DNA of 64,000 nt from Chelonoidis abingdonii (GCF_003597395.2 NC_133777.1:59241163-59305162), one strand, 5' to 3'. Counted from the first letter of the stretch, positions 1 to 11,565 are shown. Notes: a model not told the origin generated them from the letters alone. Made by a program: numbers and translations.

Positions 1-215
1 TTTTCAACCTTCTGAAATAAAAAGTTGTCTGCAATGCAGTCCAGGAACTTATTGGATAGTCTGTGCCCCGCGGTGTTATTTTCCCAATATGTATCTGGAT
101 AGTTGAAGTCCCCCATCACCACCAAATCTTGGGCTTTGGATGATTTTGTTAGTTGTTTAAAAAAAGCCTCATCCACCTCTTCCACCTGGTTAGGTGGCCT
201 GTAGTAGATGTCTAA
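1..215 (-). mobile_element. CR1-type LINE fragment, endonuclease domain, runs off left edge
   Basis: On the minus strand one open frame runs from about 215 to the window edge. It carries the apurinic-endonuclease hallmark GDFNYPD, preceded by YYRPPNQ and followed by WENNTAGH. These motifs belong to the EN domain of the ORF2 polyprotein of CR1-like non-LTR retrotransposons, which nicks target DNA before reverse transcription. No stop codon interrupts the roughly 70 visible codons. The similarity stops abruptly near 215, as expected for a 5'-truncated insertion; the RT part would lie left of the window. The clade name CR1 is from memory of the family. Confidence 0.8.
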
Positions 216-974
216 ACCTTGTTTATGCTATTCCTGTCTCCAGTCGTGCTGCACTCATAGGGTGTTAGGTGTCTGTGTATTAGGTGCTAGTGTAAAAAAC
301 GCTATGTAGAAGGCACCAGCACCTAGCACCATCAGGAATATAGAGCCTGACCTAAAGCCGACCAAAATCAGTGGGAATTCCCATTCCCATGAACATCAGT
401 GGGTTTTGGATCTGTCCCATCCAGAAGAAGGGTCTGATTCTGCAGGACCAGGATAAGGGTAAAATTCACTTCCCTCACTCAGAAGTCTTCTACTCCATTT
501 GCTTCAACTGAGTTATTCCAGAGATCACTCTGGTTCGGTGCAACTTTGGGGTGTAATGTGATTATAGCCCAATTTATTACATTTTGGGAGACACCTTTGC
601 ACCACTGCATCACAAAGCTACATGTTCAGGATATTAGTTAATACAGCACATAAAAGATACAACTTTACTATGGCTATGAAAGGAAAAGATCTGTGTAATT
701 ATTTGTGTAAAAAATTGCAGCAGGTTCCCGAGGACATGTTCATTACAGCAAGAATGAGGTGAACATGGAGTTTCTTCCTTGAAAGATGTGACATAAGTGG
801 TGTACTTAAGAAAAGTAATTGATTAAGAAGACTGTCGATAGCAATTCCTTCTATAACACAGGCCTAGCTTGTGGCAGGTAGGCACAGCCCTGCGTAGGGA
901 GACAATGAAGATCTGCATTGTTCTAGAGTTGCACTGCATTTCTGTACCCCTTTTTATGCTCAGAGGGTTGTGTG
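216..974. other. Intergenic, no gene seen
   Basis: I see no coding exon here. Around 255-335 there is a loose inverted arrangement of the word aggtgcta and its complement, possibly an old palindromic MITE, too decayed to classify. Confidence 0.5.
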
Positions 975-1150
975 GTGATCACCTCATTAATCCTCACAAC
1001 AGGTGTGCAAGGTTTGGTAGCCCCATTTTTGGTAGCTGGAGATACATTTGGGAGGGAGAGTCGTCTGAAGCCACAGGGTAGAGTCAGTGGCACATCCAAG
1101 ATTATGACTCAAGAGCTCCTCATTCTCAACTCTATGCTCCTTTCTCTAGA
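975..1150 (-). repeat. MIR-like SINE relic, antisense
   Basis: The order of elements fits the reverse complement of a MIR/CORE SINE: cctcattaatcctcacaaca, then a gccccattttt segment (fossil of the ccccattttacagatg core), then agtggcacatccaag and a tRNA-like terminal part. Divergence is high. Recognition is by eye. Confidence 0.5.
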
Positions 1151-3152
1151 ACACATTGCTTTCCCCATAGTGCTTTTGTTCCTTAGCTAGGTGAGCATAA
1201 CTCTGAGAATCCGCTTTCTAGTGCCAATACCTACACTTAAAAGATCAGAATTTGCTTTCTTCAAATATTCTTTAATATTTGCTTCCAATTTTCAGTTTTC
1301 ACATATATTCCTCCCATTGAAGTCATTGGCTAGACTCTTTGCAGAAAGCCAATACAAAAGGGCACAGACATAGCTATAGTGAATTCAGTTTATCGTCTGA
1401 GTGATAATCACAGCAGGTTTGTTGAAGTATTCTCCCAGTTCTAACAAATATCTAGATGGCATTGGGAGGAAAAAAGAACACATGAAATTTAAGGAAAAAG
1501 AAATGCTATTAAACATTTAAAACCTTAGTTAGTAATCCATGCAACCTATCTTTCCTGTTACTGCTCATTTACTACATAGAGAGCTGGACTGTCCAGTTAA
1601 ACAGTGGTCATATGATAACACGATGATTACTGTTTTCTACTAATCTCACTCATTCTCAGGTTTACCATCTTGGCTCTGCTCGCAGTGTCATAATGGTAGG
1701 AATACTGGCACTGCCAAACAGATGACATGAGCATCCTTAAAGACTGTCAGGGTACCTTAGAGCTTAAAAAACTGACTACTGGAATGTAACTCCTCAGGTC
1801 CATGCAGTAAGCACCACTGCTCTGCACCAGCATCTCTGGACTGTGATTAATCCTGGCCTTTGAGCATCACTCATGTGGAAAGGCTGCTATTACTGCAAAG
1901 GGGTGGAGAGGGTCACACATGTGCAGAACAGCGCAAAGAGGCTAATACTCCCTGCCTGTAGTTTATTGATTTTTCCTAATGATGTTTCATCTGGACTTGA
2001 GTTTCCAATTTGTGTAACATATACAGTTTAAGTATCATTAAATGGAATTCAGGTGACTGAAAGCAGGGAGGCCAAAGCTTTTCAAAAAAGGGAAAGAATG
2101 TCTACAATATTAATGTGATCCATTCTTGAATGTACCTATACTGTAACCTCAGAACGGGGCCGCATAAATTGTGCCATTACATCCGTGAAATCTGCATTAA
2201 AGTACTTTGGCCCTATGTCTATATCCAAGCAGAATAGGAATGAGGAAAGGTTATATACAGACTGCATTGTTCTACCTTCTTTACATTCCCCCTCATGCTT
2301 TGTCCTACAGAAATAAAGAATAATGCTGCCGCATATTGCTCCCAGAGCTTAGTTCTGAGGGGTAACAATATATACAGCACTGAGTTCTTAACAGTATAGT
2401 ACTCCGAGTATCGCATAAATCATTATTGATGTAAGCGATAAACCCAACATAGCCAGGGTGAGCAAGTTTATTAACATGCAAAAGAATGCACCTTTCAGTA
2501 TTTGTATAATATGGGCCAAATTCTTCCCTACTGTAAATCTGTTGGTTTTAGTTGAGCTACACCGAGGCAAATATGCCCATTAGCAGTATTTCCTGTCCAT
2601 ATGCAAGTTTATTCACCTAACTTACATTTTCACAGAAAAATTATTACACAATCTTTGAAGGATTTTTCTCTAAAGTGAATCATTGCTATTGCTGGTACAT
2701 TCAAAGAAAGCAATTATTTTATGATGAAGAGCTGAATAGATTCAAATGCAGCATTACTGATTCTCTGCATACCTAAGGAACACTTTTGCAGACCCTCTTT
2801 CCCTTTCTGGTCTGTCTCCATCTATCCTTTGCTGTGATCTCTGATGCATTAGTGCTAAAGTGAATCAGATAGAGGAGTAAAAGGTCTCAGTCCATAGAAG
2901 AAACATCAGCCCCTTGGAGTGACAAACCTGAAAGATTCCTATGAATTTATGTTACTTCTATTAGTAAACACTGTAAGCATATTCCACATTGGCTATAGCC
3001 TTAAGGGCCTGATTCAAAGCCCACTGCAGGCAGTGAGAGTCCTGTAAACTCCTTGGGGCAAAGCCAACAGCTCTCTGTTCTGTAAAAGGCTGAACACACC
3101 ATCAGGTCTCAGGAAATAACACATAATGATAACATTTTAGAAGACACAGAAG
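1151..3152. other. Intergenic, nothing recognised
   Basis: AT-rich sequence with only short accidental open frames. No splice-bounded open block, RNA gene or mobile-element end could be supported. Confidence 0.5.
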
Positions 3153-3157
3153 TGCAG

Positions 3158-3487
3158 TGTGACAGGGTGCTGGGCATGAAGTGCTTAATCACCCCCTGCC
3201 ATGGATTGGGGCTGGCTGAATAGCCCTGCCTGCTTGGCAACTAGAAACAGTTGCCAGCCTAATTAGGCAGGGGGGCTATAAAGGTGGGCAGGGGGGAGAA
3301 AGGGCAGAGGCTGAGAGGCGCTGGTGGCTCTAGCCTGTTGTTGGTGAAGTCTGGCTGTAAAACCCTGTACATAGATAGCTGCTGGTGGGAAAGAATTATA
3401 ATTAAAATACAAAGGTGATTGCATGGACCTAAGGTGTTCCTGTTTGGTTTTGTAAGGGCAGCAAGGGCCCAGCAGTGCCTTGCTACA
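3158..3487 (+). repeat. 5' LTR
   Basis: Starts TGTGACAGGGTGCTGGGC and ends at CTACA; matched by 5250-5580. It holds a TATA box (TATAAA, 3277-3282) and a degraded polyadenylation region near 3400. Compared with the 3' LTR it carries about 20 extra bases (near 3325-3345) and scattered substitutions, so the copy is old. Confidence 0.85.
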
Positions 3488-3489
3488 CA

Positions 3490-3507
3490 TGGGGGCTTGT
3501 CTGGGAT
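3490..3507 (+). promoter_or_regulatory. Primer-binding site, tRNA-Pro type
   Basis: The 18 bases TGGGGGCTTGTCTGGGAT lie 2 nt after the LTR end. They match the tRNA-Pro 3'-end complement used by many retroelements except at two positions, both of which look like CpG-to-TpG changes. Confidence 0.8.
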
Positions 3508-3522
3508 ATGAAGCCAGCATGA

Positions 3523-4420
3523 GTGCATGGCGGCCTGGAGAAGGAAGGGGTCCTGCAATGGCTAGCGAAGCAGCAGAAGGAGATGCAAGCCTTCCAGCAA
3601 TCCCACCAGCTAGAGAGGCAGGTCTTACTCACCTGGCTGCTGGAACAACAGAGAACCCTGCAGGACTTTATAAGAGAGCAGGCTAACATGCAGCAGCAGC
3701 TCCTACAGCGACTGGTGAGTCCCATGTGGGGTGATGGCAACAGGATTGGGCCTGTGTAAGATGAAACCCACCAATGACCAGGACGCCTTCCTCTGCACCT
3801 TCAAGCAGATAGCCCTGGGTGCCAGATGGGGTAGGGCAGCCTGGGCCCTATGGCTGGTTCCCTATCTGGCTGACACGGCTCAAGCAGCCTATATGATGCT
3901 CAGTAATGACCAGGCCAAAGACTATGAGGCAGTGAAGGGAGCCATCTTATCCTATCAGCATAAAAATACCGCCAGAAATTTCAGTCGGTCAGGTGGACAG
4001 GGGGGTTGCAGCCCTGGGCATTCACCAGAAGCTGACGGATTGGGCCACTTGTTGGCTGCGGCTGGATACCCAAACAGTGGGAGAAATTATGGACCGAGTG
4101 CTTCTAGAACAGTTTTTACAGGGCCTCCCAGAGAGCGAGTCTGGGTCAGATGACACCAGCCGAGCACAGTGGAGGCTTCAGTCAAGCTAACAGAGGAGTA
4201 TGTGGAAGCAGACTTATCCCGGAAGGAGGATCAGATGTGCAGGGACAGGGAGTTGGGGGGGAAAACCCAGAGAAACACCACCTGGGAAGGGGCCAGGGAA
4301 AAAGAAAGAGGAGCCCCCAGTCGTCCCAGTCAACTCGTGTGCTGGCAGTGCGGATGACTGGGACATAAAAGGGGTGACTGTCCGGAGATGGATGCAGCCT
4401 AGCCGAGTTTTGTGGCTGGA
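3523..4420 (+). pseudogene. Decayed gag: coiled coil, SCAN-like capsid, CCHC knuckle
   Basis: The reading is broken into pieces in different frames. First comes a glutamine-rich, probably coiled-coil N-terminal part (3523-3759, with LAKQQKEMQAFQQSHQ). Next is a SCAN/capsid-like block (from 3761, with DAFLCTFKQIAL and AQAAYMMLS), which shifts frame near 3970 to a part containing LTDWATCWL and EQFLQGLPE. A second shift near 4165 leads to LTEEYVEADL and then a nucleocapsid zinc knuckle at 4340-4381. The knuckle keeps all C-X2-C-X4-H-X4-C ligands but has a TGA stop inside its loop (4355-4357). In an intact element this protein would package RNA. At least three frameshifts and one in-frame stop make it a pseudogene. 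The SCAN assignment rests on motif resemblance. Confidence 0.75.
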
Positions 4421-4433
4421 CTAACATTGGAGG

Positions 4434-5087
4434 GTGGGGGAAGGGGCAAGGACTGCCACCATTCTGGGAAGGGTGGGGAGGAAGCCCCGGATGGTCCTAA
4501 TGGACATGGCCTCGGCCTGCTTGCTCATCCATAGGGGGCTGGTAAAGTCACACAGGCTTATCCCTGGGGTGAGGTTGATGAAACTTGAGTACGTCCATGA
4601 GGATAGGAAGCACTGCCCAATGGACCAGGTGCCCCTGGAAGCATGGAGCAGGTTTTCCTGGAAACAGGTCAGGGTAGTGGAGGGGTTACTGTACCCAGTG
4701 GTACTGAGGACCGGCTGGAACCCCTTCCCAAAAGGGAGAGGAGGTGAGGGGAGGAGACTCATGGGAGGAAAAAAGAGAGGGACCCCAAAGAAGGGAGGGG
4801 CGCCCCCTACGCTAGTGAACCCCAGGAAGGGGGAGGACCAAAGTCCTCAGGAGAGAACAGAGGAAAACCCTAGACAACAGAGTCTGAATAGGGAAGAAAA
4901 GGGAGTAGAGGAGGAGGGGCCAAAGGAGTGCCCCAAAATAGAGCCCCCAGACAAAGAGACCCAGACCCCACTGGACAGGTTGGAGGAACCTTTGGCCCTT
5001 GGTGTCCTGGGGGAAGTCTTGGCTGATCCTGATCCCCTGGTTAGGGGGAAAGGAGGAGAAGCAGGGGGGCCAAACCTGGGGAGGTGA
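4434..5087 (+). pseudogene. Retropepsin-like remnant plus acidic tail
   Basis: A 217-codon open frame follows gag. Its first third looks like an aspartic protease of the retropepsin type: a VLMDMASACLLI segment stands where D-[ST]-G and its hydrophobic flank are expected, and LLYPVVLRTGW resembles the C-terminal strand. The catalytic triad is altered (DMA rather than DTG/DSG), so it should be inactive. The remainder is rich in Glu, Lys and Pro (PKKGG, EEEGPKE) with no recognisable domain. No RT, RNase H or integrase motif follows before the polypurine tract. Confidence 0.55.
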
Positions 5088-5237
5088 TTGGTGTGGTGTA
5101 TGTTCTGTGGGTGGGAGATGAACGAACCCGCAAGAAGGACCCTGAGGAGCACCCAGTGGGAGGCAAGAGACTCCCCTGGAGTAACCCCACTTGCAAAGGA
5201 GGAGAGGCCTGGGATGGACCAACCTAGTGGTTACCTA

Positions 5238-5248
5238 AAGGGGGAGGT
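5238..5248 (+). promoter_or_regulatory. Polypurine tract of the LTR element
   Basis: AAAGGGGGAGG sits immediately upstream of the 3' LTR start at 5250, the expected position for plus-strand priming. Confidence 0.75.
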
Positions 5249-5249
5249 G

Positions 5250-5580
5250 TGTGACAGGGTGCTGGGCACGAAGAACTTAATCAGCCTCTTGTCACACCAG
5301 AATGGACTGGGGCTGGCTGAATAGCCCTGCCTGCTTGGCAACTAGAAACAGCTGCCAGCCTAATTAGATGGGGGCTATAAAGGCTTGTGTGGGGGAGAAA
5401 GGCCAGAGGCTGAGAGGGGCTGGTGAAGTCTGGCTATAAAACCCTGCACATAGAGAGTAAGCTGGTGGTGTGAAAGAACTATAAATAAAATACATGGGTG
5501 ATTGTATCAGCTTAAGGCACCCCTGATTGGTTTTGTGAGGGCAGCAGGGGCAGAAGCAAGAGGGGCCCAATCTCGCTACG
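5250..5580 (+). repeat. 3' LTR
   Basis: Copy of 3158-3487. It holds TATAAA at 5376-5381 and AATAAA at 5484-5489. It ends CTACG and is followed by the duplicated target TGCAG. Confidence 0.85.
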
Positions 5581-5585
5581 TGCAG

Positions 5586-6799
5586 CCATTCCATTGATTG
5601 ACATAGCTTTAAGGAGCATACAGTATGGCACTTCCTATGCTCATGTATGTGACGACTGTGCAATGATTTGCTGAGAATGTGTGTGCTCTGAGATTATCTA
5701 GCTGAAATAGTGTGACCGAGATAATATTTCACATTCACAGGGCTCTAAGAGCTGGGCAGAGGGCAGTAGTGAAATGCTGCTGTATCGCTGCTCTTGTTTC
5801 AAAATGCAAGTGTAGTAAACACGTTGTACTTGTACTGCTATTTTTTGTGTCCATGCCAATGTTCTATGTTGGGTTAGTGGTGGCTTTTCCTTCCACCTGC
5901 TGGTTATAATACTAATCTAAGCTCCTTTTGTAAGTTACACTACACATAGCTCTATCTTACTGTATGCACATGGGAGAGGGGCGTGTAAATCGGCAGGATT
6001 TGGCCAGTGATTTTTTTGAGAATGGATTGATTGAGTAGAGAGAAGTAGTTTATTCTGGCCAGTTCCCTGTCCATTTTCAGACATACACTCCCTTTTTCAG
6101 AACAATTAAGGTCCATGAGTTGTGCATACCTTTCTCTGCAAGAACAGAATATTGTTGGCTCATTTCATATTTTTTTATTAATTTCAGACCCCTGAAGAAG
6201 AAACACTTCAAAAGGTAGATCAAATGGGTGTTGCTATGAAAGCAAAAGGTTTCTTCGTAAATACATTTGTGCTGCATGAAGAAAGCAAGACAGCCTTGAA
6301 GTATTTCCAGCGGAGTTTTCTGATGGTGTAAGTTCTACATTTTCCTAATCAGAATGGGATGCATTATCAAACCCTTTTACCCTGTTGAAAAGACTAAATT
6401 CCTTATGGTAGCAGGAACAGTGGGCCTTGTTATGGCTGCGGATAAGACAATAAGGATTCTAGAAGGGCAGTCGATCTAAGCCTTCCTAGTGTGAAATATT
6501 ATTTTAAGAAAACCCAAGGAAAGTGAGGACTTATTTTCATCTCCACAAAAACAATATAACATGCTGCATTTGGCAAGCAAATCTTTGAAGATGGATAGGG
6601 CAGCATCTTTAGGAGGGCAACAAAACTTCCTCCATTTACATTGCAAACCACCTTCCCTTTACACTGCCAGTCCACTCCCAAGGTCAACCCCCCACCCCCG
6701 CCCCCCGAGATCTCCTTGTATCCAGGCACTGCTTTGTGCTCAGTGCTTCTACTTCCCTACTTCTAGTAGGACTATCCAGCAATTAACAGCTTGTGGCTG
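5586..6799. other. Intergenic; only the exon-like block at 6188-6327
   Basis: Apart from the exon-like block described separately, no gene, RNA or mobile-element end could be supported. A C-rich patch lies at 6690-6706. Confidence 0.5.
6188..6327 (+). other. Exon-like open block, unidentified
   Basis: A pyrimidine-rich stretch ending in atttcag precedes a 140-nt block that is open in frame 1 for 46 codons and is followed by GTAAGT. The conceptual peptide begins TPEEETLQKVDQMGVAMKAK, continues KGFFVNTFVLHEESK and ends LKYFQRSFLMV. Its composition looks like a helical soluble protein, unlike the surrounding AT-rich noise. I do not recognise the protein. Its phase (0 in, 2 out) would need a partner exon that I cannot find in the window. 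Alternatives are a terminal or pseudo-exon of an unknown upstream gene, a processed-gene shard, or chance. Confidence 0.3.
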
Positions 6800-6910
6800 G
6801 ATCATGCCAGCTGACTTGGGCTTACGGATCTCAGGCTGTGGGCCTGTTTAATTGCAATGTAGACAGCCGGGTTCAGGCTGGAGCCCAGGCTCTAGGATCC
6901 TGTGGCTTGG
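6800..6910. repeat. Fragment of a palindromic MITE
   Basis: The run from catgccagctgacttgggct through attgcaatgtagacagccgg to gctggagcccaggctctagg resembles the interior of the MITE at 61445-61672 (shared words ctgtttaattgcaatgtagac / ctgtttatctggaatgtagac and gggctggagc). Neither terminal repeat is clear. Confidence 0.5.
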
Positions 6911-9900
6911 TCCCCCTTTATCTTCTTACTTGGGTCATCTCTAATAGCAGTGTTACACTCACTCCATTGAAAGCTCATTCAGTCCATTACCTGCCACCTA
7001 GCAGGTGAGAAGCTTCCTGTCTTGCTGTTTCTAGGTGCTCTCAATCAGGGTTGCCCTCCCACTTTGTTCTCTCCAGAGGTCCCAAATTTTCTGCCTCTCC
7101 AGAAACCGAAGTGTTGCTGCTTGGGTTCATTTTGCATGGGGGAATCTATCAGATGCTAGAATGAGGGCAAAGACCAGAAAATTGTCCAATTCACGCTGTA
7201 GAGAAATGTTAGCTTGCATATGCGCTGTGCTCTTAGCACTCTGGTTTGTTTAATTGAAAAAAATTGCTCTGAGATTCATAGCATGTTCTTTACAGGATAT
7301 ATAAGTAGGAACACTCCGACACAGCAATCTGCTGTTGCCTCAGTGCTGTATCCATATTCATTAAGGTATAATGAATCTATTAATTGAATATGTAAGTTCA
7401 GTTAATTAGATATAAGACTTATTCCTTTAGTTTAAAGGGTAATAATAAAAAATTTAAACTGGCAAACCAGATTGAGCAATTAGAGATGATAAATGTGAAC
7501 TGGAAAGTGCAATATTCCAATATGAATTAGTTAATTGCATCCGTTCATTAGGTGATATACATTAGCAGAAAGGTCAGTCCATTTGAGGCTTGATGTGTTT
7601 TTCAAATAGTAAATTCAAAAAAGCAAATTGAAGAGAAGTTCAAAGTAGGAAGGTACGTTATATATGTCGCTCAGCATAGAGTATGTGGAACCAAAAGCAC
7701 ACCTGGCACAACTGCATAGATGTTAGCACACACTTTATAGAGCACTGACTCAAGACACTGCACATTGTCACCATCCCTATCTGAGGTTTAGTGATGCTCA
7801 GCTGACAGCAGTGGGCCAGATTGTGCATGTGGCTCTTCACCTGCTAGGCAGACAGAGGACACCCACATGAGTGGCTATGGCCTCAGGCAGATCTCAGGAG
7901 ACCTTCAAATGTTGAGGCTACTCCTTGTGCACATTCCATAGGGGGTAACATCAGCCTCAAGCAGACCAGACTAGTGATAAATCTGTGCTGGGAACATTAT
8001 GTTTAAACTATAGATTTAAAAAGATAAAACCAAACTTTGCAACTGACCATTTCTAATATGGGCCAAACCAAAACCACAGACCCCAACCCCTGCAGACTCT
8101 TTCTGCTTGCACCCATCTATGGGTTATAGGTAACTGAATAATTTGTGGCTTGACTAAAATCCTGACTTTAGGCTTAGGATCAGATTAACTGCAGCAGTGA
8201 GGAATAGATCTGTGGAGCGTGAAATGGACACTATCACAGGTTTGAAAGCTGATCCATTGGTCTCATTTACAGTAAATAGTATATCAAATCTAGTTTTCGT
8301 CATTGGTAGTTTCTGGACTTCCAATGGTCAGGAATCATTGCTGATGATTGACATCACCATCTATTTTGGATTCTATATTGAAACCATTAGTGTAAAAAGT
8401 AAATCAAAATATAAGTATGGTTTTGTAGTATTTGTAGAACTTACGACAGAGCTAAAAATCCTCATTAAGTAATTACCACTACAGATGCGTAATATTCAGA
8501 CACTGGATCCTTTTTGGTATGTAGAATCTTTTTATATTGAATTAATATTTCTCTGTAAAATCCCTGTAGTAAGTTTTAGGACTGTACTTTTATCTGGAGT
8601 AAATATCGAGATCGTTCTGCATGCAACTGGAGGAATGTAATTCTTAAAATATTTCAAACAATAAACCTCTCTCAAATCATCGGGCTTGGAGACATTTAAA
8701 GAAGTGATTCAATTAACTTGGGGGGGGGGGGAGAAGTGCTATAATGTGTGATTTATTTTTGCAGATAAATTACAATACCAGTATCTGTGGAAGAGCATTT
8801 GCTGCCATCATGGCCAGTAATGAAAATACCAGGCAATTAATATGAGACACTTTGAGGCTGAAGCATTGACTCCATGAAGTTCAAATTTTAAAGTGGAAAT
8901 CTGATCAGAAAAAAAGACTTAGTGGAAGTGGCTTTTTGGTCCTTATTTATTCTCCAGTTCTAATTCCGAAGCATATTTGATCAATTTTCCAAGTTAATTG
9001 TTTTTAAACTAACAAAATGTAAATGGAAACCAATCAGCCTATATTCTTTCTTAATTTGCAAGTACATCAACACAAAGCATTACCTACAACTAACAGCCTG
9101 GAATAGAGTTTTGCTGTCAATTTGGTTGATGAGTTTGTTCTGCTCTTATGCACCTATACTGAATCAGTGCAAGGATAGAAAAAAAAGTAAAATTATTTTC
9201 CTGGAAAACAAAGTGCAGCACTATACAACATTGTTTTTATAATGCCTTTATGCAAACTGAATCCCCAAAGCTTTATGGAGTTAAATGACATAATTACAAA
9301 GTTAATGGTGGGGGAGCAGGTGAGAAATATGAAGAGATGAGATATTTGCAGATAAGACTTGAAATGAGAGAGAGATTTAATGAGGCAGGTTATTCAAGAT
9401 GGCAAGAGCTGCAGAGGAAAAGGGTCTCACACCCACAGTGGTGAGACCGGAATGAAGGAAGTTCATAAAACAGGCTTATATCAATCTATGGAGGGCTTTG
9501 AAAACAAGGTCTGTTTTCAACTGGGTCCTGAAATGAATGGGGAGCTAGTAGAGTCGTGAGGGGTTTATCATTCTTTTTACTGATTTTTATAAAGAAACAG
9601 ACAATGTAAAGTACAAAAAGGTAAATGACTTACAGCTTGTATATGTTTACAAATACCAAGCAGAGTTGTTTGAGTAGCAGAGTGATGTGATCAGACTCCT
9701 TTGTGTGTCTGAAAGGGTGGTGATAAACAGTCTGGAGCTGCTAGGGGAGTCTAGGAGAAGCCATTGGGTATAGAAATAGTCCAGGACCAAGGAGCTGAAG
9801 GCATAGACGAGAACCTCAACAGCCACGGAGGTGAAGCAATGCCTATAAATGCCAGTGGTGGGTCAGCATTTACATACCCTTTGTTATTTTCTAATAATAG

Positions 9901-10097
9901 TGGAATACTATTGCATATTTTTGTATAAAATACTTAGTGGGCTTTAAGTGAACAAAATTTAAGATGACCAGGAGCTCAACTGGATAATGATATTAATGAA
10001 AATCCTGTCAGAATAATGCCCAACTACAAATCCTTCTCATTGCCTAAGATTTGGTAGGTTTGCTTAGTTATTTTCTGTATGACCTAGACTCTCAGGA
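6911..10097. other. Intergenic; one probable old repeat at 9330-9840
   Basis: No gene seen. The part at about 9330-9840 (agcaggttattcaagatggc, ggagggctttgaaaacaagg, actgggtcctgaaatgaatggg) resembles a widespread vertebrate LINE-type 3' region that also appears at 29845-30060. A homopolymer of ten G lies near 8721-8730. Confidence 0.4.
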
Positions 10098-10105
10098 CAT
10101 ATGAG

Positions 10106-10815
10106 TAGAGCTCTACCAAATTCATGGTCCATTTTGGTCAATTTCACAGTCACAGGATTTTAAAAATCATAAATTTCATGATTTCAGCTATTTAAATCTG
10201 AAATTTCATGGTGCTGTAATTGTAGGGGTCCTGACCCAAAAAGGAGTTGTGAAGGTGGTCTCAAAGTTATTGAAGGGGGTGTGTGGTTCCGCTGCCCTTA
10301 CTTCTGTGCTGCTGCTGGCGGCAGAGCTGCCTTCAGAGCTGGGCAGCTGGAAAGCAGCGGCTACTGGCTGGAATCTCAGCTCTGCAGGCAGTGCTCCACC
10401 CAGCAGCAGCACAGAAGTAAGGCTGGCATGGTACGATATTGTGACCCTTACTTCTGCGCTGTTGCCTGCATTTCTGGGCCCTCAGTAAGCAGCCGCCACT
10501 CTCCGGCTGCCCAGCTCTGAAGGCAGCAGCGCAACAGTAAGGTGACATGGTATGGTATTGCCACCTTTACTTCTGCATGGCTGCTGGCAGGGTGTCACCC
10601 AGCTCTTAAGGCAGAACAGAAGTAAGGATGGCAATACCATGACTCCCTAAAATAAATTTGTGACCCCCTTACAACTCCCTTTGGGTTAAGACCCCCAGTT
10701 TGAGAAATGCTGTTCTCCCTTGTGAAATCTGTATAGTATAGGGTAAAAGCACACAAAAGACCAGATTTCATGGTCTGTGATGCATTTTTCTTGTCTGTGA
10801 ATTTGCTGGGTCCTA
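10106..10815. mobile_element. Non-autonomous hAT transposon, 710 bp
   Basis: Bounded by a perfect 8-bp target-site duplication CATATGAG (10098-10105 and 10816-10823), the length typical of hAT insertions. The ends are imperfect inverted repeats: TAGAGCTCTACCAAATTCA at the left, and TAGGACCCAGCAAATTCAC as the complement of the right. It contains no transposase. The centre consists of three hairpin-forming modules described separately. Confidence 0.85.
10296..10640. repeat. Three hairpin modules inside the hAT element
   Basis: Each module opens with an arm reading ccttacttctg plus a GC-rich cg/ct run and closes with the complementary arm (cagaagtaagg or cagtaagg). The pairs are about 10298/10420, 10447/10540 and 10566/10625. 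The short accidental ORFs on both strands here come from these repeats. Confidence 0.65.
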
Positions 10816-10823
10816 CATATGAG

Positions 10824-11193
10824 CGATGGTCAGCATGAGAACATAGATGACTTTCTGCCACCCTGATCCTGAAGACAACCTGGTGCTGGGTTGGTCCCTT
10901 TGGGACTGCTTTTCCAGCCCAGGATCTTTGCAGCACAGATTACTCTACCCACACCTCCTCTCAGCCCTAACATTCCCTGGGAATGGAGGAGTAGTGGCAT
11001 AGAGCTGCTATGCTGACATTATGCCTGGGATTTCTTTGCATGAGCCATCATCAGAGGCACAGTTAGGGAAACATTCCAGTTGCTTTCTGGACTATTGATA
11101 GCCCCCTACACCTTTTGAGTAGTTTTACTTTCTAATGGTTCACACTTGCTGACAGTAATTTGCGCTCTTGTTGCTTCTGGTACAACACAGGTC
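10824..11193. other. Spacer between two transposons
   Basis: No gene or repeat end could be supported here. Confidence 0.5.
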
Positions 11194-11565
11194 TAAGGCC
11201 CCGTCTACACTGGCAAGTTTGTCCACAGTAAAGCAGCTTTGAGCGCTGTTAACTCCTGAGGTGTAGATGCTGCCAAGCCACTTATTGCGCAGAAACTGCA
11301 CAGATGCAGCACTCTAAAGAAACCACCCCGAGGAGAGGCATTCAGCTTTCTATTCCAGGGCTCCAGGGCTGCGGTGCCAGTGTAGACACCGTGGTGATTA
11401 CAGTGCTGCAACTGGCCTCCGGGAGGTGTCCCACAAGGCCTGTTCTCACCTCTCTGGCCATCGGTTTGAACTCTACTGCCCTGCCCTCAGGTGACCAACT
11501 CTCAGCCCCACCTCATACATTCCTTTGCAAATTTGAAAGTCCCCTTCCTGTTTGCTCGGTGATGC

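Larger units (their letters stand above)
3153..5585 (+). mobile_element. Full-length LTR retrotransposon with SCAN-like gag, no pol
   Basis: Two LTRs of about 330 bp flank a 1.76-kb interior. The element is bounded by the 5-bp direct repeat TGCAG (3153-3157 and 5581-5585). Inside the left LTR end lies a tRNA-Pro type primer-binding site, and just before the right LTR a polypurine tract. The interior encodes a SCAN-like Gag with a CCHC zinc knuckle and a retropepsin-like remnant. There is no reverse transcriptase or integrase, so it must have been mobilised in trans or has lost pol. The SCAN-type Gag suggests a Gmr1-like Ty3/Gypsy lineage, from which the host SCAN domain is thought to derive. 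Multiple frameshifts and stops make it inert. Confidence 0.85.
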
